DNA from: CALFCX01 sp041650595
Lineage (GTDB): Bacteria; Margulisbacteria; WOR-1; JAKLHX01
Direction of reading: 5' to 3'
Length of the DNA stretch: 64,000 nt
Assembly: GCA_041650595.1 (NCBI GenBank)
Contig: JBAZKW010000009.1
Location: 1 to 64,000, forward strand
Part shown: piece by piece, positions 31,902 to 41,110 of the stretch
Layout of the letters: each line of letters opens with the position of its first letter
Position numbering within the stretch: the stretch's first letter is position 1
Notes under the pieces: model-generated
Databases searched by the model: none
Seen by the model: only the letters and a program-made list of their open reading frames with translations
Told to the model about the DNA's origin: nothing
Program-made: the position numbers and the translations under genes

Positions 31902-32663
31902 ATGTCAAAAAAACGATCTTGGCTTTTCAGTCTCTTTGTTATATTCATCTGTGCTTTTTCTCTCATAAATACCGGCTGCGGCAATTTGTTCCGTTCGCAG
32001 GCGACAAAACCGTTCTTTACCGATCCTCTGGTAAAGATCTCTCAGACGGAATCTGCGGATTTCATGGACCGTTTGGCATACGAAGCGAGCCTGCTTGAAC
32101 CAGCAGTGCTTTGTCCCGGAACGCAAGTCTATATGGGATACTGGTCGTATTATCCCAACAGGGCAAGCCTCATCAGGGTCCTTGACTCGATAAACACCGC
32201 ATCAGCTGCCGACAGAGCTATATGGGATGAAGGGGTCACAACTTCTGCTTCAAAGCAATATCCCTCTTACATACAAATGAACGATGAATTCTGGTATGAG
32301 AGAGGAAATGCCGTGGCCGGTATAGTGACGCTTACTATAGAAGGGGTAACTTACACATATACGGATCCCTATCCCACGACATTCCAGCAGGCCGACACAA
32401 TATGGGGTCAGTATTCGCAAAGATACGCGGAAATGGCCGCTTTGATACGCAGGCAGACAGGGATCACTCCTGAAGCCTTGTGTTTTGTTCAGAATGCCAG
32501 ATCGAACCGCATCTTTTATTCTTTTGAACTGCCAAAACTGGTTTCGCTTGAAGCGACGGGTGATGTCAGGGTATTCTTTGCGGTTACTTCAGAAGCCGAC
32601 TGGAACAATCCGTCGGATTGGGTGGAGGGAACAAAAAATGCGCCGGTCCCTGTTGCGCCGTAG
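31902..32663 (+). CDS. Putative lipoprotein of unknown function
   Basis: A 253-residue protein that starts with a basic and hydrophobic signal (MSKKRSWLFSLFVIFICAFS) and a likely lipid-attachment Cys in INTGCGN, though the -3 residue is Asn and not the usual Leu. The mature part is rich in Tyr, Trp and Ser, with no membrane segment and no domain I recognise. There is no ribosome site before the ATG. It lies 36 bases after cstA and 5 bases before the AsmA-like gene on the same strand, so it may be an outer-membrane partner of that protein; this is a guess from position. Confidence 0.7.
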   Translation: MSKKRSWLFSLFVIFICAFSLINTGCGNLFRSQATKPFFTDPLVKISQTESADFMDRLAYEASLLEPAVLCPGTQVYMGYWSYYPNRASLIRVLDSINTASAADRAIWDEGVTTSASKQYPSYIQMNDEFWYERGNAVAGIVTLTIEGVTYTYTDPYPTTFQQADTIWGQYSQRYAEMAALIRRQTGITPEALCFVQNARSNRIFYSFELPKLVSLEATGDVRVFFAVTSEADWNNPSDWVEGTKNAPVPVAP

Positions 32664-32668
32664 GTAAT

Positions 32669-34849
32669 ATGATTAAGCCGGATATGAAGAATATATCAAA
32701 GATCCTGTTTTTATCACTTGCTACCGCCATTGTACTGGCAGTATCCGCATATTTTGCAGCGGCCAATTACTTCATCCCTTCCGTGATGGCCCCGTGGATC
32801 GTGGGCTCGATCAACGACTCTTTTAAAGGTGCAGCTGTCCTAAAGATCGGCAGCGTCACTTTTAACATCTCAAAAGGCATTTATTTAAAGGATGTCGACC
32901 TTTCGACAAAGACCGGCAGGATATTCATCGCCAGGGATGTTGATATCGACCTTGACCTGGCCGCGCTCATAAAAAAAGAGCTGAAGATAAAAGAGCTCAG
33001 GGTGGCCGGGACGGAGCTGAACATCTCAAGGGACAGGAAAGGACGATGGAACTTTTCGCCTCTGGTCCAAACCTCCGAAGCAGGCGGCGGTGAGCAGCGG
33101 CAGAGAATGGTCTTTAGGACGGTCGTATTTTCTGATTCGGTCATCCGGTTCTCGGACCGTATGCAAAAGCGCAATTCTATCGAGCGCAGGTTCGTCAACG
33201 GAAAGGTCAGGATCGAGAACGTGGACGACAATATATTCCTCGCGAGGATATCGACAAGTGATCCTGAAGTGTCTAATGAATCGATTTCTGCCGATCTTAG
33301 ATACGATGCGGCAAAAGGTTCCTACTCTGGCAGGGTCAAAGCCAACACAAGATATCTTGACAGATATTGGACGTACTATCTCGATGATATGTTCTTCCCC
33401 TGGCACTTTAAAGCGAAAGATCTCGGCGTTGAAGGGACTTTTTCGGTGATAAAGGACTCCGTAGACATCGATGCCGGATATACGGTAAAGAAGGGCGTTT
33501 TGCGCTACGGCACGATAGAAGCGCGCGCCGACGCGGTGATCGAACAAAAACTCGAGATCGTGGAAGGCGATATTTCAAAAGACAAAAGCACCCTGAAGGC
33601 CGAGTTCAGGGACGTTTCTATCCCGGTATCGGGAGATGTCCTCAAGTTCAAAGGGTTGACTTGCGTTGCGTCCGTAACGGACAAGGAAATAGTATTTAAG
33701 AAGATACACGGCACCATAGGCGGCAAGGGTTTTGGCCTTTCGGGAAGATATACTTTCAATTACCCTAGGAACATCTATCTCCAGGGCAAATACGGCGATG
33801 CTTACGGCATACTGGGCGTGCGGCTTTTGTCGGAGAATACCGCCGAGGCCGAGCTGAAAGGCAAGACCAAAGGCGCGGCGTTCGAGATCCATGCGAGCGT
33901 TCCGGACATAAAAAAACTACTGGCCGAGATCAGGATGAAAGCGGTGATCTCCCTGCCGGCGTCGGGAGAGACCATTCAGGCAAGCCTGCAGATAGGCGAG
34001 TACGATGTTAAGGTGCGGGTTGATTTTTCATGCGGTTTCAGGGGATATCTAAAAGATGTTTCCACGTTGAACGGGGATGCCGATGTGAATGTGGCTTACC
34101 TGTCGGGACTGAGCCCGGATGTCGGGCGCGTTAACTTCAAAATGAAAGTGGTGGACGGGATCTTCGAAGGCTCTTTTCCCAGGACGCCTTTTTACGGAGG
34201 CGCGATATACGGGCAGGCCAGGACGGACATCAAGAAATGGGGGGTCGAGATCCATGTCGATGATTTTGATCTCTCGGATTTTTCGAGGATATCCCCGAAA
34301 TATAAGAACCTGAAAGGGAACTTTGACGGCAGCCTTGTCTGCGTCGCGGACTGGGACGATTTTGCAACCGCAAGAGGAGGCGGGTATGTGGACCTGGAAA
34401 AAGCCAATCTCCGCAATGTTCCCATCTTTTCCAATACGGAAGCCGGTATCGCAAGCCTTGAGGCCGGTTTTGAGATGCCGGAGATAGAGAGCATCAACGG
34501 CAATTTTGAGATCAGCGACGAAAAAATAACTCTTCAGAACATGCTATGCAAAGCATACAGGTTGAACCTTTATCTTGCCGGATATATAGATTTTGGCGGG
34601 AACACTTTTGTCACCGCGGGCATAAGGTTCATCGCGGGGTTCTGGAAGACCGTGAGGCAGGTCCTTCTGCCTTTCACGATACCTTTTGATATCGCGGCAA
34701 GCTCCGTCAAGATAAGTATCACCGGAAAATGGCCTGCCCTGAACCAGTCGACATCCATCAAGGACCTGCAGTGGCTAAATGAGTTCTTCGATGAAGATGT
34801 AAAGCCCGATCCTCAAAAATACAAGCTGGAAGATTTTTGGGGGAATTGA
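32669..34849 (+). CDS. AsmA-like/DUF748-type membrane-anchored protein
   Basis: A protein of about 726 residues with one N-terminal membrane helix (about 11-33) and a long periplasmic part of repeating beta strands and amphipathic turns (SVTFNISKGIYLKDVDLS, DVDIDLDLAALIKKELKIKELRV, FSDSVIRFSD). That pattern matches the AsmA/YhdP/TamB family of bridge-like proteins that carry lipids or aid outer-membrane assembly. The start chosen follows the previous stop; the frame is open upstream inside that gene. The C-terminal part (NLRNVPIFSNTEAGIASLEAG) resembles the AsmA C-terminal domain. It supports the presence of an outer membrane. Confidence 0.78.
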   Translation: MIKPDMKNISKILFLSLATAIVLAVSAYFAAANYFIPSVMAPWIVGSINDSFKGAAVLKIGSVTFNISKGIYLKDVDLSTKTGRIFIARDVDIDLDLAALIKKELKIKELRVAGTELNISRDRKGRWNFSPLVQTSEAGGGEQRQRMVFRTVVFSDSVIRFSDRMQKRNSIERRFVNGKVRIENVDDNIFLARISTSDPEVSNESISADLRYDAAKGSYSGRVKANTRYLDRYWTYYLDDMFFPWHFKAKDLGVEGTFSVIKDSVDIDAGYTVKKGVLRYGTIEARADAVIEQKLEIVEGDISKDKSTLKAEFRDVSIPVSGDVLKFKGLTCVASVTDKEIVFKKIHGTIGGKGFGLSGRYTFNYPRNIYLQGKYGDAYGILGVRLLSENTAEAELKGKTKGAAFEIHASVPDIKKLLAEIRMKAVISLPASGETIQASLQIGEYDVKVRVDFSCGFRGYLKDVSTLNGDADVNVAYLSGLSPDVGRVNFKMKVVDGIFEGSFPRTPFYGGAIYGQARTDIKKWGVEIHVDDFDLSDFSRISPKYKNLKGNFDGSLVCVADWDDFATARGGGYVDLEKANLRNVPIFSNTEAGIASLEAGFEMPEIESINGNFEISDEKITLQNMLCKAYRLNLYLAGYIDFGGNTFVTAGIRFIAGFWKTVRQVLLPFTIPFDIAASSVKISITGKWPALNQSTSIKDLQWLNEFFDEDVKPDPQKYKLEDFWGN

Positions 34850-34905
34850 TTGACATGACAAGGATGTCCTCGATTATCTTTTGAGCTCCCGCGCATATTT
34901 AAGAT

Positions 34906-35898
34906 CTATTTTTTCTGAGCTATAAAGCCTTCGTAATCAGCGGTCACTTCCGCTAATAGCGATTTGAAAGCCCTGCCGTAATCTACATAAGAATCATATG
35001 CAGCCTTTTCGGTTTTTGCTACTATTCCCAAATGTATTTTATCCGCTACATGAGGTTCCATTGATAAACCGCCGTTGTACCCGCGGAGCATCAGTTGAAA
35101 CAATATTTCCCTGATCTTGGCGCTGCCTTGGCCCGCAAGCGTATAGATTTCCGTATCCGGTTGATAGACCGTGGCATAGCAGTCTTTTATATGGACGAAC
35201 CGCGTATACATCATCGTCTCCAACAAAAATTGGACGGGGTCCTGTAGGTGAGGGATACAATTCCCGGAATCGAAAATGAGACCGAAATTAGGCGAATCCA
35301 TTTGTTCAACGAGCCTTAACGCGTTCTCGGCCGATCTTCCTCCGAACCCGGTGCAGTTTTCCTGAAGCAACACGACCCCGCCTTTTTCCGCGATATCGAC
35401 CAGGTTGCGCATGCGGCTAAATACAAGAGGAGCGGCTTCATTTTGCTGCATGTCGGCCGGTGTTTTCCATGACATGACCCTTATCCATTCAGTCCCGAGT
35501 GCTTTCATTCTTGGTATTGCTCTTTGTAACTCGTCGATATCAACTCCTAACGGATCGGTCAAGTTCCTTGTCCAATTTGCAATTGAAGATTCAAAACAGC
35601 TGACAACAAGGTCGGCTTCATTGACAGCCCGCTCCACTTTTCCAAATGCCGCATCATCTATTGCGACAACATTTTTAGGTTTACCGTCTGAGTCTACTGC
35701 CATTCGAAGATCCATATGTCGAAGGCCCAACACTTGGTGAGCTTCGATCTGTCCATGTATGTCTTTGCCCTTTGTCGCTTCATCCGGCATACCCGTAAGG
35801 CACATCCCTGTTCCCTGCGAACCACGCAGCTGCACCAGTTTCCTTATGAACTGTCCCGTCTTTGGTCCTGATTCATGAATCGTCATTAGTGCGCGCAT
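34906..35898 (-). CDS. Xylose isomerase-like TIM-barrel protein
   Basis: A 330-residue protein of the AP-endonuclease-2/sugar-isomerase fold. Metal-site residues can be seen in VVLLQENCTGFGG (Glu), GLIFDSGNC (Asp), FVHIKDC (His-x-Lys-Asp) and GGLSMEPHV (Glu). Family members isomerise or epimerise sugars, sugar acids or inositols; the substrate is not evident and no sugar operon is beside it. AAAAGGAGACAG precedes the start. Monocistronic, between convergent and divergent genes. Confidence 0.82.
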   Translation of the reverse strand: MRALMTIHESGPKTGQFIRKLVQLRGSQGTGMCLTGMPDEATKGKDIHGQIEAHQVLGLRHMDLRMAVDSDGKPKNVVAIDDAAFGKVERAVNEADLVVSCFESSIANWTRNLTDPLGVDIDELQRAIPRMKALGTEWIRVMSWKTPADMQQNEAAPLVFSRMRNLVDIAEKGGVVLLQENCTGFGGRSAENALRLVEQMDSPNFGLIFDSGNCIPHLQDPVQFLLETMMYTRFVHIKDCYATVYQPDTEIYTLAGQGSAKIREILFQLMLRGYNGGLSMEPHVADKIHLGIVAKTEKAAYDSYVDYGRAFKSLLAEVTADYEGFIAQKK

Positions 35899-36040
35899 TT
35901 TTTTCTGTCTCCTTTTAATAAATTTCGCTCAAACCTATATCGACCGCCTTTTTTAAAAATTTCACATAAAATTGTAGACAAACAACTGCCATAACAGGCC
36001 AAAAAAAATGGGTCACGAAACAATCTGTTATAATTCAATT

Positions 36041-37243
36041 ATGAAAAAAAGTTATATTGTCTGCGGGATCATCGCTTCGCTCGCTTTTGCTTATCTTAAT
36101 CTGGGATGCTCAGGGTCTAACAAGGCCGACCTGAGCGATCAGAAGCTTAATGATATGGTAAAAGCAAGATGGTCTTCTTACATCACAGCCCATCCGAGCT
36201 GGGAAGGCGAAGTGTACATATATATAATGACGCCCAAAGGCAATTACTTCTCTTCCAGCGATCCGGGCAACGGCAACAAAAGCAATGTGCATTTCCGCGG
36301 AGCAAGCTGTACGAAGATGTTCACCGCCGCGGGTATCATGCTGCTCCACCAGCAGGGCAAGCTCAACATCAACGACAAGATAACCGCGCTGATACCGGGT
36401 TCCACTGAACCGTATGTGCCAAATACCGCGGATTACAACATCCCGAACAAAGGCGATATCACGATCAAGATGGTGCTCAGCCACAGGGCGGGTATATGGG
36501 ACGTGTCCAATTCCGCGATCCCCGCTACCGCGGAAGCGCCGTATAAAGGCCAGAGTTATATAAGCTATGTAGAGGACACCGACCCGACGCATACGTTCAC
36601 GTTCGACGAACTGGTAGGGGTCGTGGCATCCAATCACCTGAGCTATTTTAAGCCTGACACGTCCTACCACTACAGCGATACGGGCTATTCGCTGCTCGGC
36701 AAGATCATCGAAAGGGTGTCCGGTAAAAGATACGACCAGTTCATCACGGAGAACCTGACGCTCCCGAACGGTATTGCGCAGACATCGTTCCCGTATCTTG
36801 GCAACGACAACGCCATCCCTTCTCCTTCGGTTGAAGGCTATTCATATTTTAAAGGCAAAGCCTACGACTCTACGCAGGATAATATGACCCCACATATAGC
36901 CGAGGGGAATGTCATTACGACACTTTCAGATCTCGGTAACTGGACAAGGAAATTGTTCAGGGGTGAAGCCGGACCAAACGCCGCGACAGTCACGATGATG
37001 AAAGAGGGGACAGATAAAGGCGCTTACGGGCTTGGGCTGTCTTATGTAAAAGGCCTGGGATTTGGCCACGACGGCGGCCATGCCGGTTATGCAACAGTCG
37101 CCAAATACGATCCCACTCAGGACGTGACCGTCATCATCTCCGCCGGCGCGATCAGTTTTGATGATATTTATAATTACTACGAGTATTTACACAACATTGG
37201 ACGCGAAGCTAAGAATATATTGGGGTATGGGATGGGGGAGTAG
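36041..37243 (+). CDS. Lipoprotein serine hydrolase (class C beta-lactamase/DD-peptidase fold)
   Basis: A 400-residue protein with a signal peptide ending LGCSGSN (likely lipidated Cys, again with Asn at -3) and a serine beta-lactamase-like domain. SxxK is SCTK in FRGASCTKMFTA, the YxN position reads YSD (HYSDTGYSLLG), and the KTG-like motif is GHDGG. These enzymes act as DD-carboxypeptidases or esterases; many have unknown substrates. The Asp in YSD departs from the usual Asn. TATAAT at 36029-36034 ends 6 bases before the start and there is no ribosome site, so the mRNA may be leaderless. Confidence 0.88.
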   Translation: MKKSYIVCGIIASLAFAYLNLGCSGSNKADLSDQKLNDMVKARWSSYITAHPSWEGEVYIYIMTPKGNYFSSSDPGNGNKSNVHFRGASCTKMFTAAGIMLLHQQGKLNINDKITALIPGSTEPYVPNTADYNIPNKGDITIKMVLSHRAGIWDVSNSAIPATAEAPYKGQSYISYVEDTDPTHTFTFDELVGVVASNHLSYFKPDTSYHYSDTGYSLLGKIIERVSGKRYDQFITENLTLPNGIAQTSFPYLGNDNAIPSPSVEGYSYFKGKAYDSTQDNMTPHIAEGNVITTLSDLGNWTRKLFRGEAGPNAATVTMMKEGTDKGAYGLGLSYVKGLGFGHDGGHAGYATVAKYDPTQDVTVIISAGAISFDDIYNYYEYLHNIGREAKNILGYGMGE

Positions 37244-37262
37244 GAAGATAATATTGCCCTTG

Positions 37263-37829
37263 TTATTCGATAATTGCATCTCTGTTTTTAATAATTTCGT
37301 CCTCTATGCTTTTTGGAAGAAATGCAACCTTATGGAAAAAATAGCTATAGATAAATAAGCACAATATAACAACAAAGGCATACATAATTAAACAACATAA
37401 TTTGCCAGAAATGTTAAGAATGTTTAGCCTCCATAAAAACATGCCTGAAATAGACAAAAGAACGATATTAATTGAGACGAAAATAAGCATTAAGACCCAT
37501 TTATTCAATCCCTTCCAGTGTTGATATTGTATTCCATCGTATTCCGTCAATTGAGTTCTCATATAAATATTTTTCTCGATAAAATGATGGATTTGCTCAA
37601 CAGCATTTAACTTCGCGATATATATTCCAATTGAGCTGATAACTATGCATAAGCAAAACGACCCCAAAAATCGAAATAAATCACTTTTTATTTGATAGAG
37701 AAACCAAATAGATGTTCCAAAGATAGCAATTGTAAAGTTAAGCATTGAGAATTCTCTTGATCGGCAATTCTCTGTTACTTTAATTGTTGTTTTGTATCTC
37801 TCAAGCCAAAAATCATTTCTATCTATCAT
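37263..37829 (-). CDS. Four-helix membrane protein, AT-rich, unknown
   Basis: A 188-residue protein with four likely membrane helices (about 30-47, 52-72, 110-130, 143-165) and basic ends. No domain is recognised. The DNA is much richer in A and T than the flanking genes, and codon use (many TTT, ATT, AAA) differs, suggesting recent arrival. GGAGG precedes the start, and a TATACT box lies 17 bases before it. It is on the same strand as, and 70 bases downstream of, another AT-rich membrane protein; the two look like a unit. Confidence 0.7.
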   Translation of the reverse strand: MIDRNDFWLERYKTTIKVTENCRSREFSMLNFTIAIFGTSIWFLYQIKSDLFRFLGSFCLCIVISSIGIYIAKLNAVEQIHHFIEKNIYMRTQLTEYDGIQYQHWKGLNKWVLMLIFVSINIVLLSISGMFLWRLNILNISGKLCCLIMYAFVVILCLFIYSYFFHKVAFLPKSIEDEIIKNRDAIIE

Positions 37830-37899
37830 CGCAACCTCCAGTTGTTAGTATAAGGTTTGTACATGCCTTCTCTGTGGATAACAAACAGAATATTTATTA

Positions 37900-38916
37900 T
37901 TAGTCCTTCCTTTGACCAATTGTTGTTATTATTTCTTGTACAGGACCGATTTCTCTAAATTTATCAATATAACCAATTGGTAGGTGTTTAAACATGGCTT
38001 CTGTTCCTTGTTTTATGATTTGCGTCTTTACTTCAGGATCAATATCTTTTGATAAAAAGTTTTCTAAGGTCTCGCTAACATTCTTTCTGTGCTTGTTGAT
38101 AACGGAAAGGTTTGAATTTATTACAAAATTTCTTGTGGAGAAGGCGAGTCCATAAGAAAGAATGGTTAGGAGTGCGCCCCAAATGAAAGCGTACTCAATA
38201 TTAAATATCTCTCGTGGCGACAAGTGAGGCCACTGATTCACCTTATTTGTAATAAATAAGACAATGTACATTGTCAGATTTGCAAGTATTAAACCTAATA
38301 ATACCCAGAATGCTATTGTTCTGCCTTTTAGCCATTTTTTTGATTCACTATCGTTTTCTTTGTATTGGCTTTCAAAATGCTTGCCAAAGGTGATTGCCGC
38401 GACTTCTCCTTTTGTAGACTCAATTTTTGATTTTTGAGTTTGCAATGCTTTGAGTTCTTCCCTCATTTTTGATGACAAATCTTTGTATTCCTTTTCTGCT
38501 TGAATTGCTGCCTTTTGTTGTTTCTCAAGTTCTTGTAAATCGGCGCTTTTTCGAGCTGCTTGTTGTCGCAAATATACAAGATTGATTTTAGTGTCTTGCA
38601 TGGCAACTTCATAAAGGCGTTGTATCTCATTCTCTATTTGATCATGTTCAGGCCCAGAATTAGATTGTCTAAGATCAAAGGAGTTCACTCTATTTAGGTA
38701 GGTAACAAATTTATGGCGTAAGTTGTTAATTATTGTGATTTCTGGTCCGGAAAGGTTCTCTTTGTATTGCAAATCATCAAACTCAACAAAAAGACTTTGA
38801 AGCATCTCAAGATAGTTAAGGCTTTTTGTAAATTTTAATGCCCCATAATCATCTTTTAGTGCTACGGTTTTAATATCTAATGTTCTTATTTCCTCTGGAT
38901 TGATTTGTCCCGCCAT
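37900..38916 (-). CDS. Coiled-coil membrane protein, AT-rich, unknown
   Basis: A 338-residue protein. Residues about 115-180 form a strong coiled coil (AARKSADLQELEKQQKAAIQAE region), followed by two membrane helices (about 205-227 and 246-266) and a C-terminal soluble part of about 70 residues. The N-terminal 100 residues are helical and acidic. No known domain is seen. The GC content is low, as in its neighbour. AAGGGGG precedes the start. A two-helix protein with a long coil is a layout found among accessory stress and defence genes, but nothing here proves such a role. Confidence 0.72.
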   Translation of the reverse strand: MAGQINPEEIRTLDIKTVALKDDYGALKFTKSLNYLEMLQSLFVEFDDLQYKENLSGPEITIINNLRHKFVTYLNRVNSFDLRQSNSGPEHDQIENEIQRLYEVAMQDTKINLVYLRQQAARKSADLQELEKQQKAAIQAEKEYKDLSSKMREELKALQTQKSKIESTKGEVAAITFGKHFESQYKENDSESKKWLKGRTIAFWVLLGLILANLTMYIVLFITNKVNQWPHLSPREIFNIEYAFIWGALLTILSYGLAFSTRNFVINSNLSVINKHRKNVSETLENFLSKDIDPEVKTQIIKQGTEAMFKHLPIGYIDKFREIGPVQEIITTIGQRKD

Positions 38917-39083
38917 CTTTATGCCCCCTTAATATCCCTTGTATCTGCTTTTATGGAATAGGTCCAGTATCATGTTAGACATTATACACCTAAATATATT
39001 TCCCCTCCTTGCGCGCATCTGTTTGACGAGCAGGCGCCGAGCGTAGCGAAGGCGAATTGCGAGGAGTTATGCGCGCTGGGATC

Positions 39084-39207
39084 GTTAAGGGCAAAGCCCT
39101 TAACTGCCCTTTCTTTTCTCTCCACTTTTCTTTGGGCACGCAAAGAAAAGTGGAGTTCGAGCTGCCGGGCAGCCGGCAAGAGAATAAAGGGCCGCCAGGC
39201 CCTTTAT
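39084..39207. repeat. Block of nested perfect palindromes
   Basis: Three perfect hairpins lie within 124 bases: GTTAAGGGC/GCCCTTAAC (39084-39092, 39096-39104; 9 bp, loop AAA), a 14-bp stem at 39121-39134 and 39141-39154 (loop GGCACG), and a 10-bp stem at 39184-39193 and 39198-39207 (loop GCCA). This fills most of the 344-base gap between the coiled-coil gene and the ORF6N gene; no gene is present. The look is that of a REP-like or decayed mobile repeat. Confidence 0.75.
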
Positions 39208-39260
39208 ATGGCGTAATAATTGCTATAAGCATATAAAACGATCCAAGGAGATATCGTTAT

Positions 39261-39806
39261 ATGGTTAAAAGTGCCGAAAAAAGCAACAGTCAGGATATCC
39301 TCTCCGTTGAGAGACTGATATATGTAATAAGAGGGCAAAAGGTGATAATAGATAAAGATCTGGCAATCCTATATGGGGTATCCACCGGGCGGTTGAACGA
39401 ACAGGTTAAAAGGAACATAAAGAGGTTCCCTGATGATTTTATGTTCCGGCTTACAAGGGAAGAATATAATGTTCTGCGGACTTCCATGCCAAACTTGATA
39501 TCGCAAAATGCGATGTCAAGTTATGGGGGCAGGCGACATATTCCGCTGGTGTTCACGGAACAAGGTATTGCAATGCTTTCCGGGATATTGAACAGTGACC
39601 GCGCGATCCTGGTCAATATCGCTATAATGCGAGCGTTCGTAAAGATCAGGCAGATGATCGCTTTCAATAAAGACCTGGCTCAAAAGTTGTCAGAGATCGA
39701 GCATAAGTTGGGCCAACACGATCAGGACATCATCAGTCTCTTTGGCGCGATAACCAAGATAATGAGGGACGAAAGCAAGCCAAAGAACAAATTTGGGTTT
39801 GTGTAA
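39261..39806 (+). CDS. ORF6N-domain protein
   Basis: A 181-residue protein whose residues 10-95 match the ORF6N domain: RLIYVIRGQKVIIDKDLAILYGVSTGRLNEQVKRN with FPDDFMFRLTREE, then RRHIPLVFTEQGIAML. ORF6N is a DNA-binding domain common in phages and mobile elements. The C-terminal part is a short coil (DLAQKLSEIEHKL). CCAAGGAGAT precedes the start. It is flanked by palindromic repeats on both sides (39184-39207 and 39810-39859), consistent with a small mobile cassette. No integrase is nearby. Confidence 0.87.
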   Translation: MVKSAEKSNSQDILSVERLIYVIRGQKVIIDKDLAILYGVSTGRLNEQVKRNIKRFPDDFMFRLTREEYNVLRTSMPNLISQNAMSSYGGRRHIPLVFTEQGIAMLSGILNSDRAILVNIAIMRAFVKIRQMIAFNKDLAQKLSEIEHKLGQHDQDIISLFGAITKIMRDESKPKNKFGFV

Positions 39807-39809
39807 ATG

Positions 39810-39859
39810 AAGGGCCCGCCAAGCCCTTGTAAACAGGTGGTCGCAAAATGCGACCACCT
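39810..39859. repeat. Two hairpins after the ORF6N gene
   Basis: AAGGGC 39810-39815 pairs with GCCCTT 39823-39828; AGGTGGTCGCA 39835-39845 pairs with TGCGACCACCT 39849-39859 (perfect 11 bp). No T-run follows, so these look like repeat arms more than a terminator. The first hairpin resembles the one upstream of the gene at 39184-39207. Confidence 0.65.
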
Positions 39860-39875
39860 CGCAATGACGGTTTTA

Positions 39876-41078
39876 TTAATTAACGAACAACGGCTTTAGA
39901 TCTATCTCCGTCCACCCTTGCAGGTCCCTCACATTGAGCCAGAGCTTTAGCTCGGAAGGAACGGCGACGATACTATAATATGTCTTTAAGCCGCTTGCTT
40001 TGTCAAAACTTGGGCCGCCTTCAGGGATGGTCTTGTCGAATATCTCCATCATCTTGTTGGCGTCCATGCGGCCTTTGTTCTTCTTTGCCATCGCGGCAAG
40101 GTTGATGCGTCTTTCCTTGGTAAAACCGGAAGCCGCGCCGCTTGGAAGCTCTCTTTCAACCTGCCAGGTCGGATCGGTGTAGTCGTTTGAATCGGCGAGG
40201 AAACCGTTCTCATCGTCCACGCGCCGCCTGTAATCGGAAGTTCCCCATTCATACGCGTAAGCTTTGTTGGCATCGGCTACGTTGATGATAAGCCCGCCTT
40301 CGGCGCGCACCGCGCTGAAGAACGCGTCGGCCTGTTCGATCGTTCCCGAATCAAGCATCATTGACATAAGAGAGGAATTTGCATTGAGGCGGTTCTTTGC
40401 GGCGTATGGATCGGACATACTGCCGTTCTGCAGGTCGTAAAAAAGTCCTGCGCTGTTCATCGCCGATTGCCACATTATCGAGCCGATATAGTTGATATCG
40501 GCAACGCCATGGCCGTAACCCGTGGGATTGAACACGTTCACTGTCAGGAATTTCTGGTAGGGCTCGAGCGCTAAAGTCCCGAGGTCCCAGTTCCGGCCTG
40601 CAACGGTCTTCCCGCCGGAAGAATAGTCTTTCCATGTGATGAGGCCTGAACAGGCGTTCTTGTCGGGGGTCATTATGACCGCTCCGAGCAGTTCGCTCAT
40701 GATTATCTGCTTTTCAAGTCCGAGCCCCGAAGTCTCGCTCATGCCGCGGACCCATTCCTTTACGTACATCGGATTCCTGTTGTAGCCGGCTTTGCACTCG
40801 TCGAGCAGCTCTTTGTATGTGACCTTTTTGTCTCCCATGAGAGTTTTTACCGCCGCCATGTCGTAGAACTCGCTCATCTCATCTTTTAACAGTGCTCCGT
40901 ATTGCCTTCCCATCGCGTGGAAATCGCCCTTCATCACGACAACGTTGAGCACGCCTGCTTTGTAGAGCTTGCCGCCCTCGAACTCGGATCTTAGCGTCAG
41001 ATCATTCGCGGCGAACGAACTGATAGGGGATAACACCGCGAAACAGAATAATACGGCAAGACAATACAGCTTTTTCAT
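39876..41078 (-). CDS. Secreted C45-family acyltransferase/peptidase-like protein
   Basis: A 400-residue Ntn-hydrolase-type protein with a signal peptide (ending SSFAAND). Residues about 135-150 include the likely nucleophile Cys in NKNACSGLITW, and VAGRNWDLG follows, as in peptidase family C45 (acyl-CoA:6-aminopenicillanate acyltransferase relatives), which cut themselves before that Cys. WGTSDYRRRV and EGGLIINVADANKAYAYEWG complete the fold. Substrate unknown: acyl-amides or bile-salt-like amides are known for relatives. The ATG at 41078 follows AAAGGAGACTC; an in-frame TTG one codon upstream is less likely. Confidence 0.8.
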   Translation of the reverse strand: MKKLYCLAVLFCFAVLSPISSFAANDLTLRSEFEGGKLYKAGVLNVVVMKGDFHAMGRQYGALLKDEMSEFYDMAAVKTLMGDKKVTYKELLDECKAGYNRNPMYVKEWVRGMSETSGLGLEKQIIMSELLGAVIMTPDKNACSGLITWKDYSSGGKTVAGRNWDLGTLALEPYQKFLTVNVFNPTGYGHGVADINYIGSIMWQSAMNSAGLFYDLQNGSMSDPYAAKNRLNANSSLMSMMLDSGTIEQADAFFSAVRAEGGLIINVADANKAYAYEWGTSDYRRRVDDENGFLADSNDYTDPTWQVERELPSGAASGFTKERRINLAAMAKKNKGRMDANKMMEIFDKTIPEGGPSFDKASGLKTYYSIVAVPSELKLWLNVRDLQGWTEIDLKPLFVN

Positions 41079-41110
41079 CAAGAGTCTCCTTTATTTATTT
41101 TTTAACCGTC

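Noticed and set aside
38982..39232. Two minus-strand frames of 65 and 80 residues
   Set aside because: They translate the palindromic repeat block; the arms explain the open frames.
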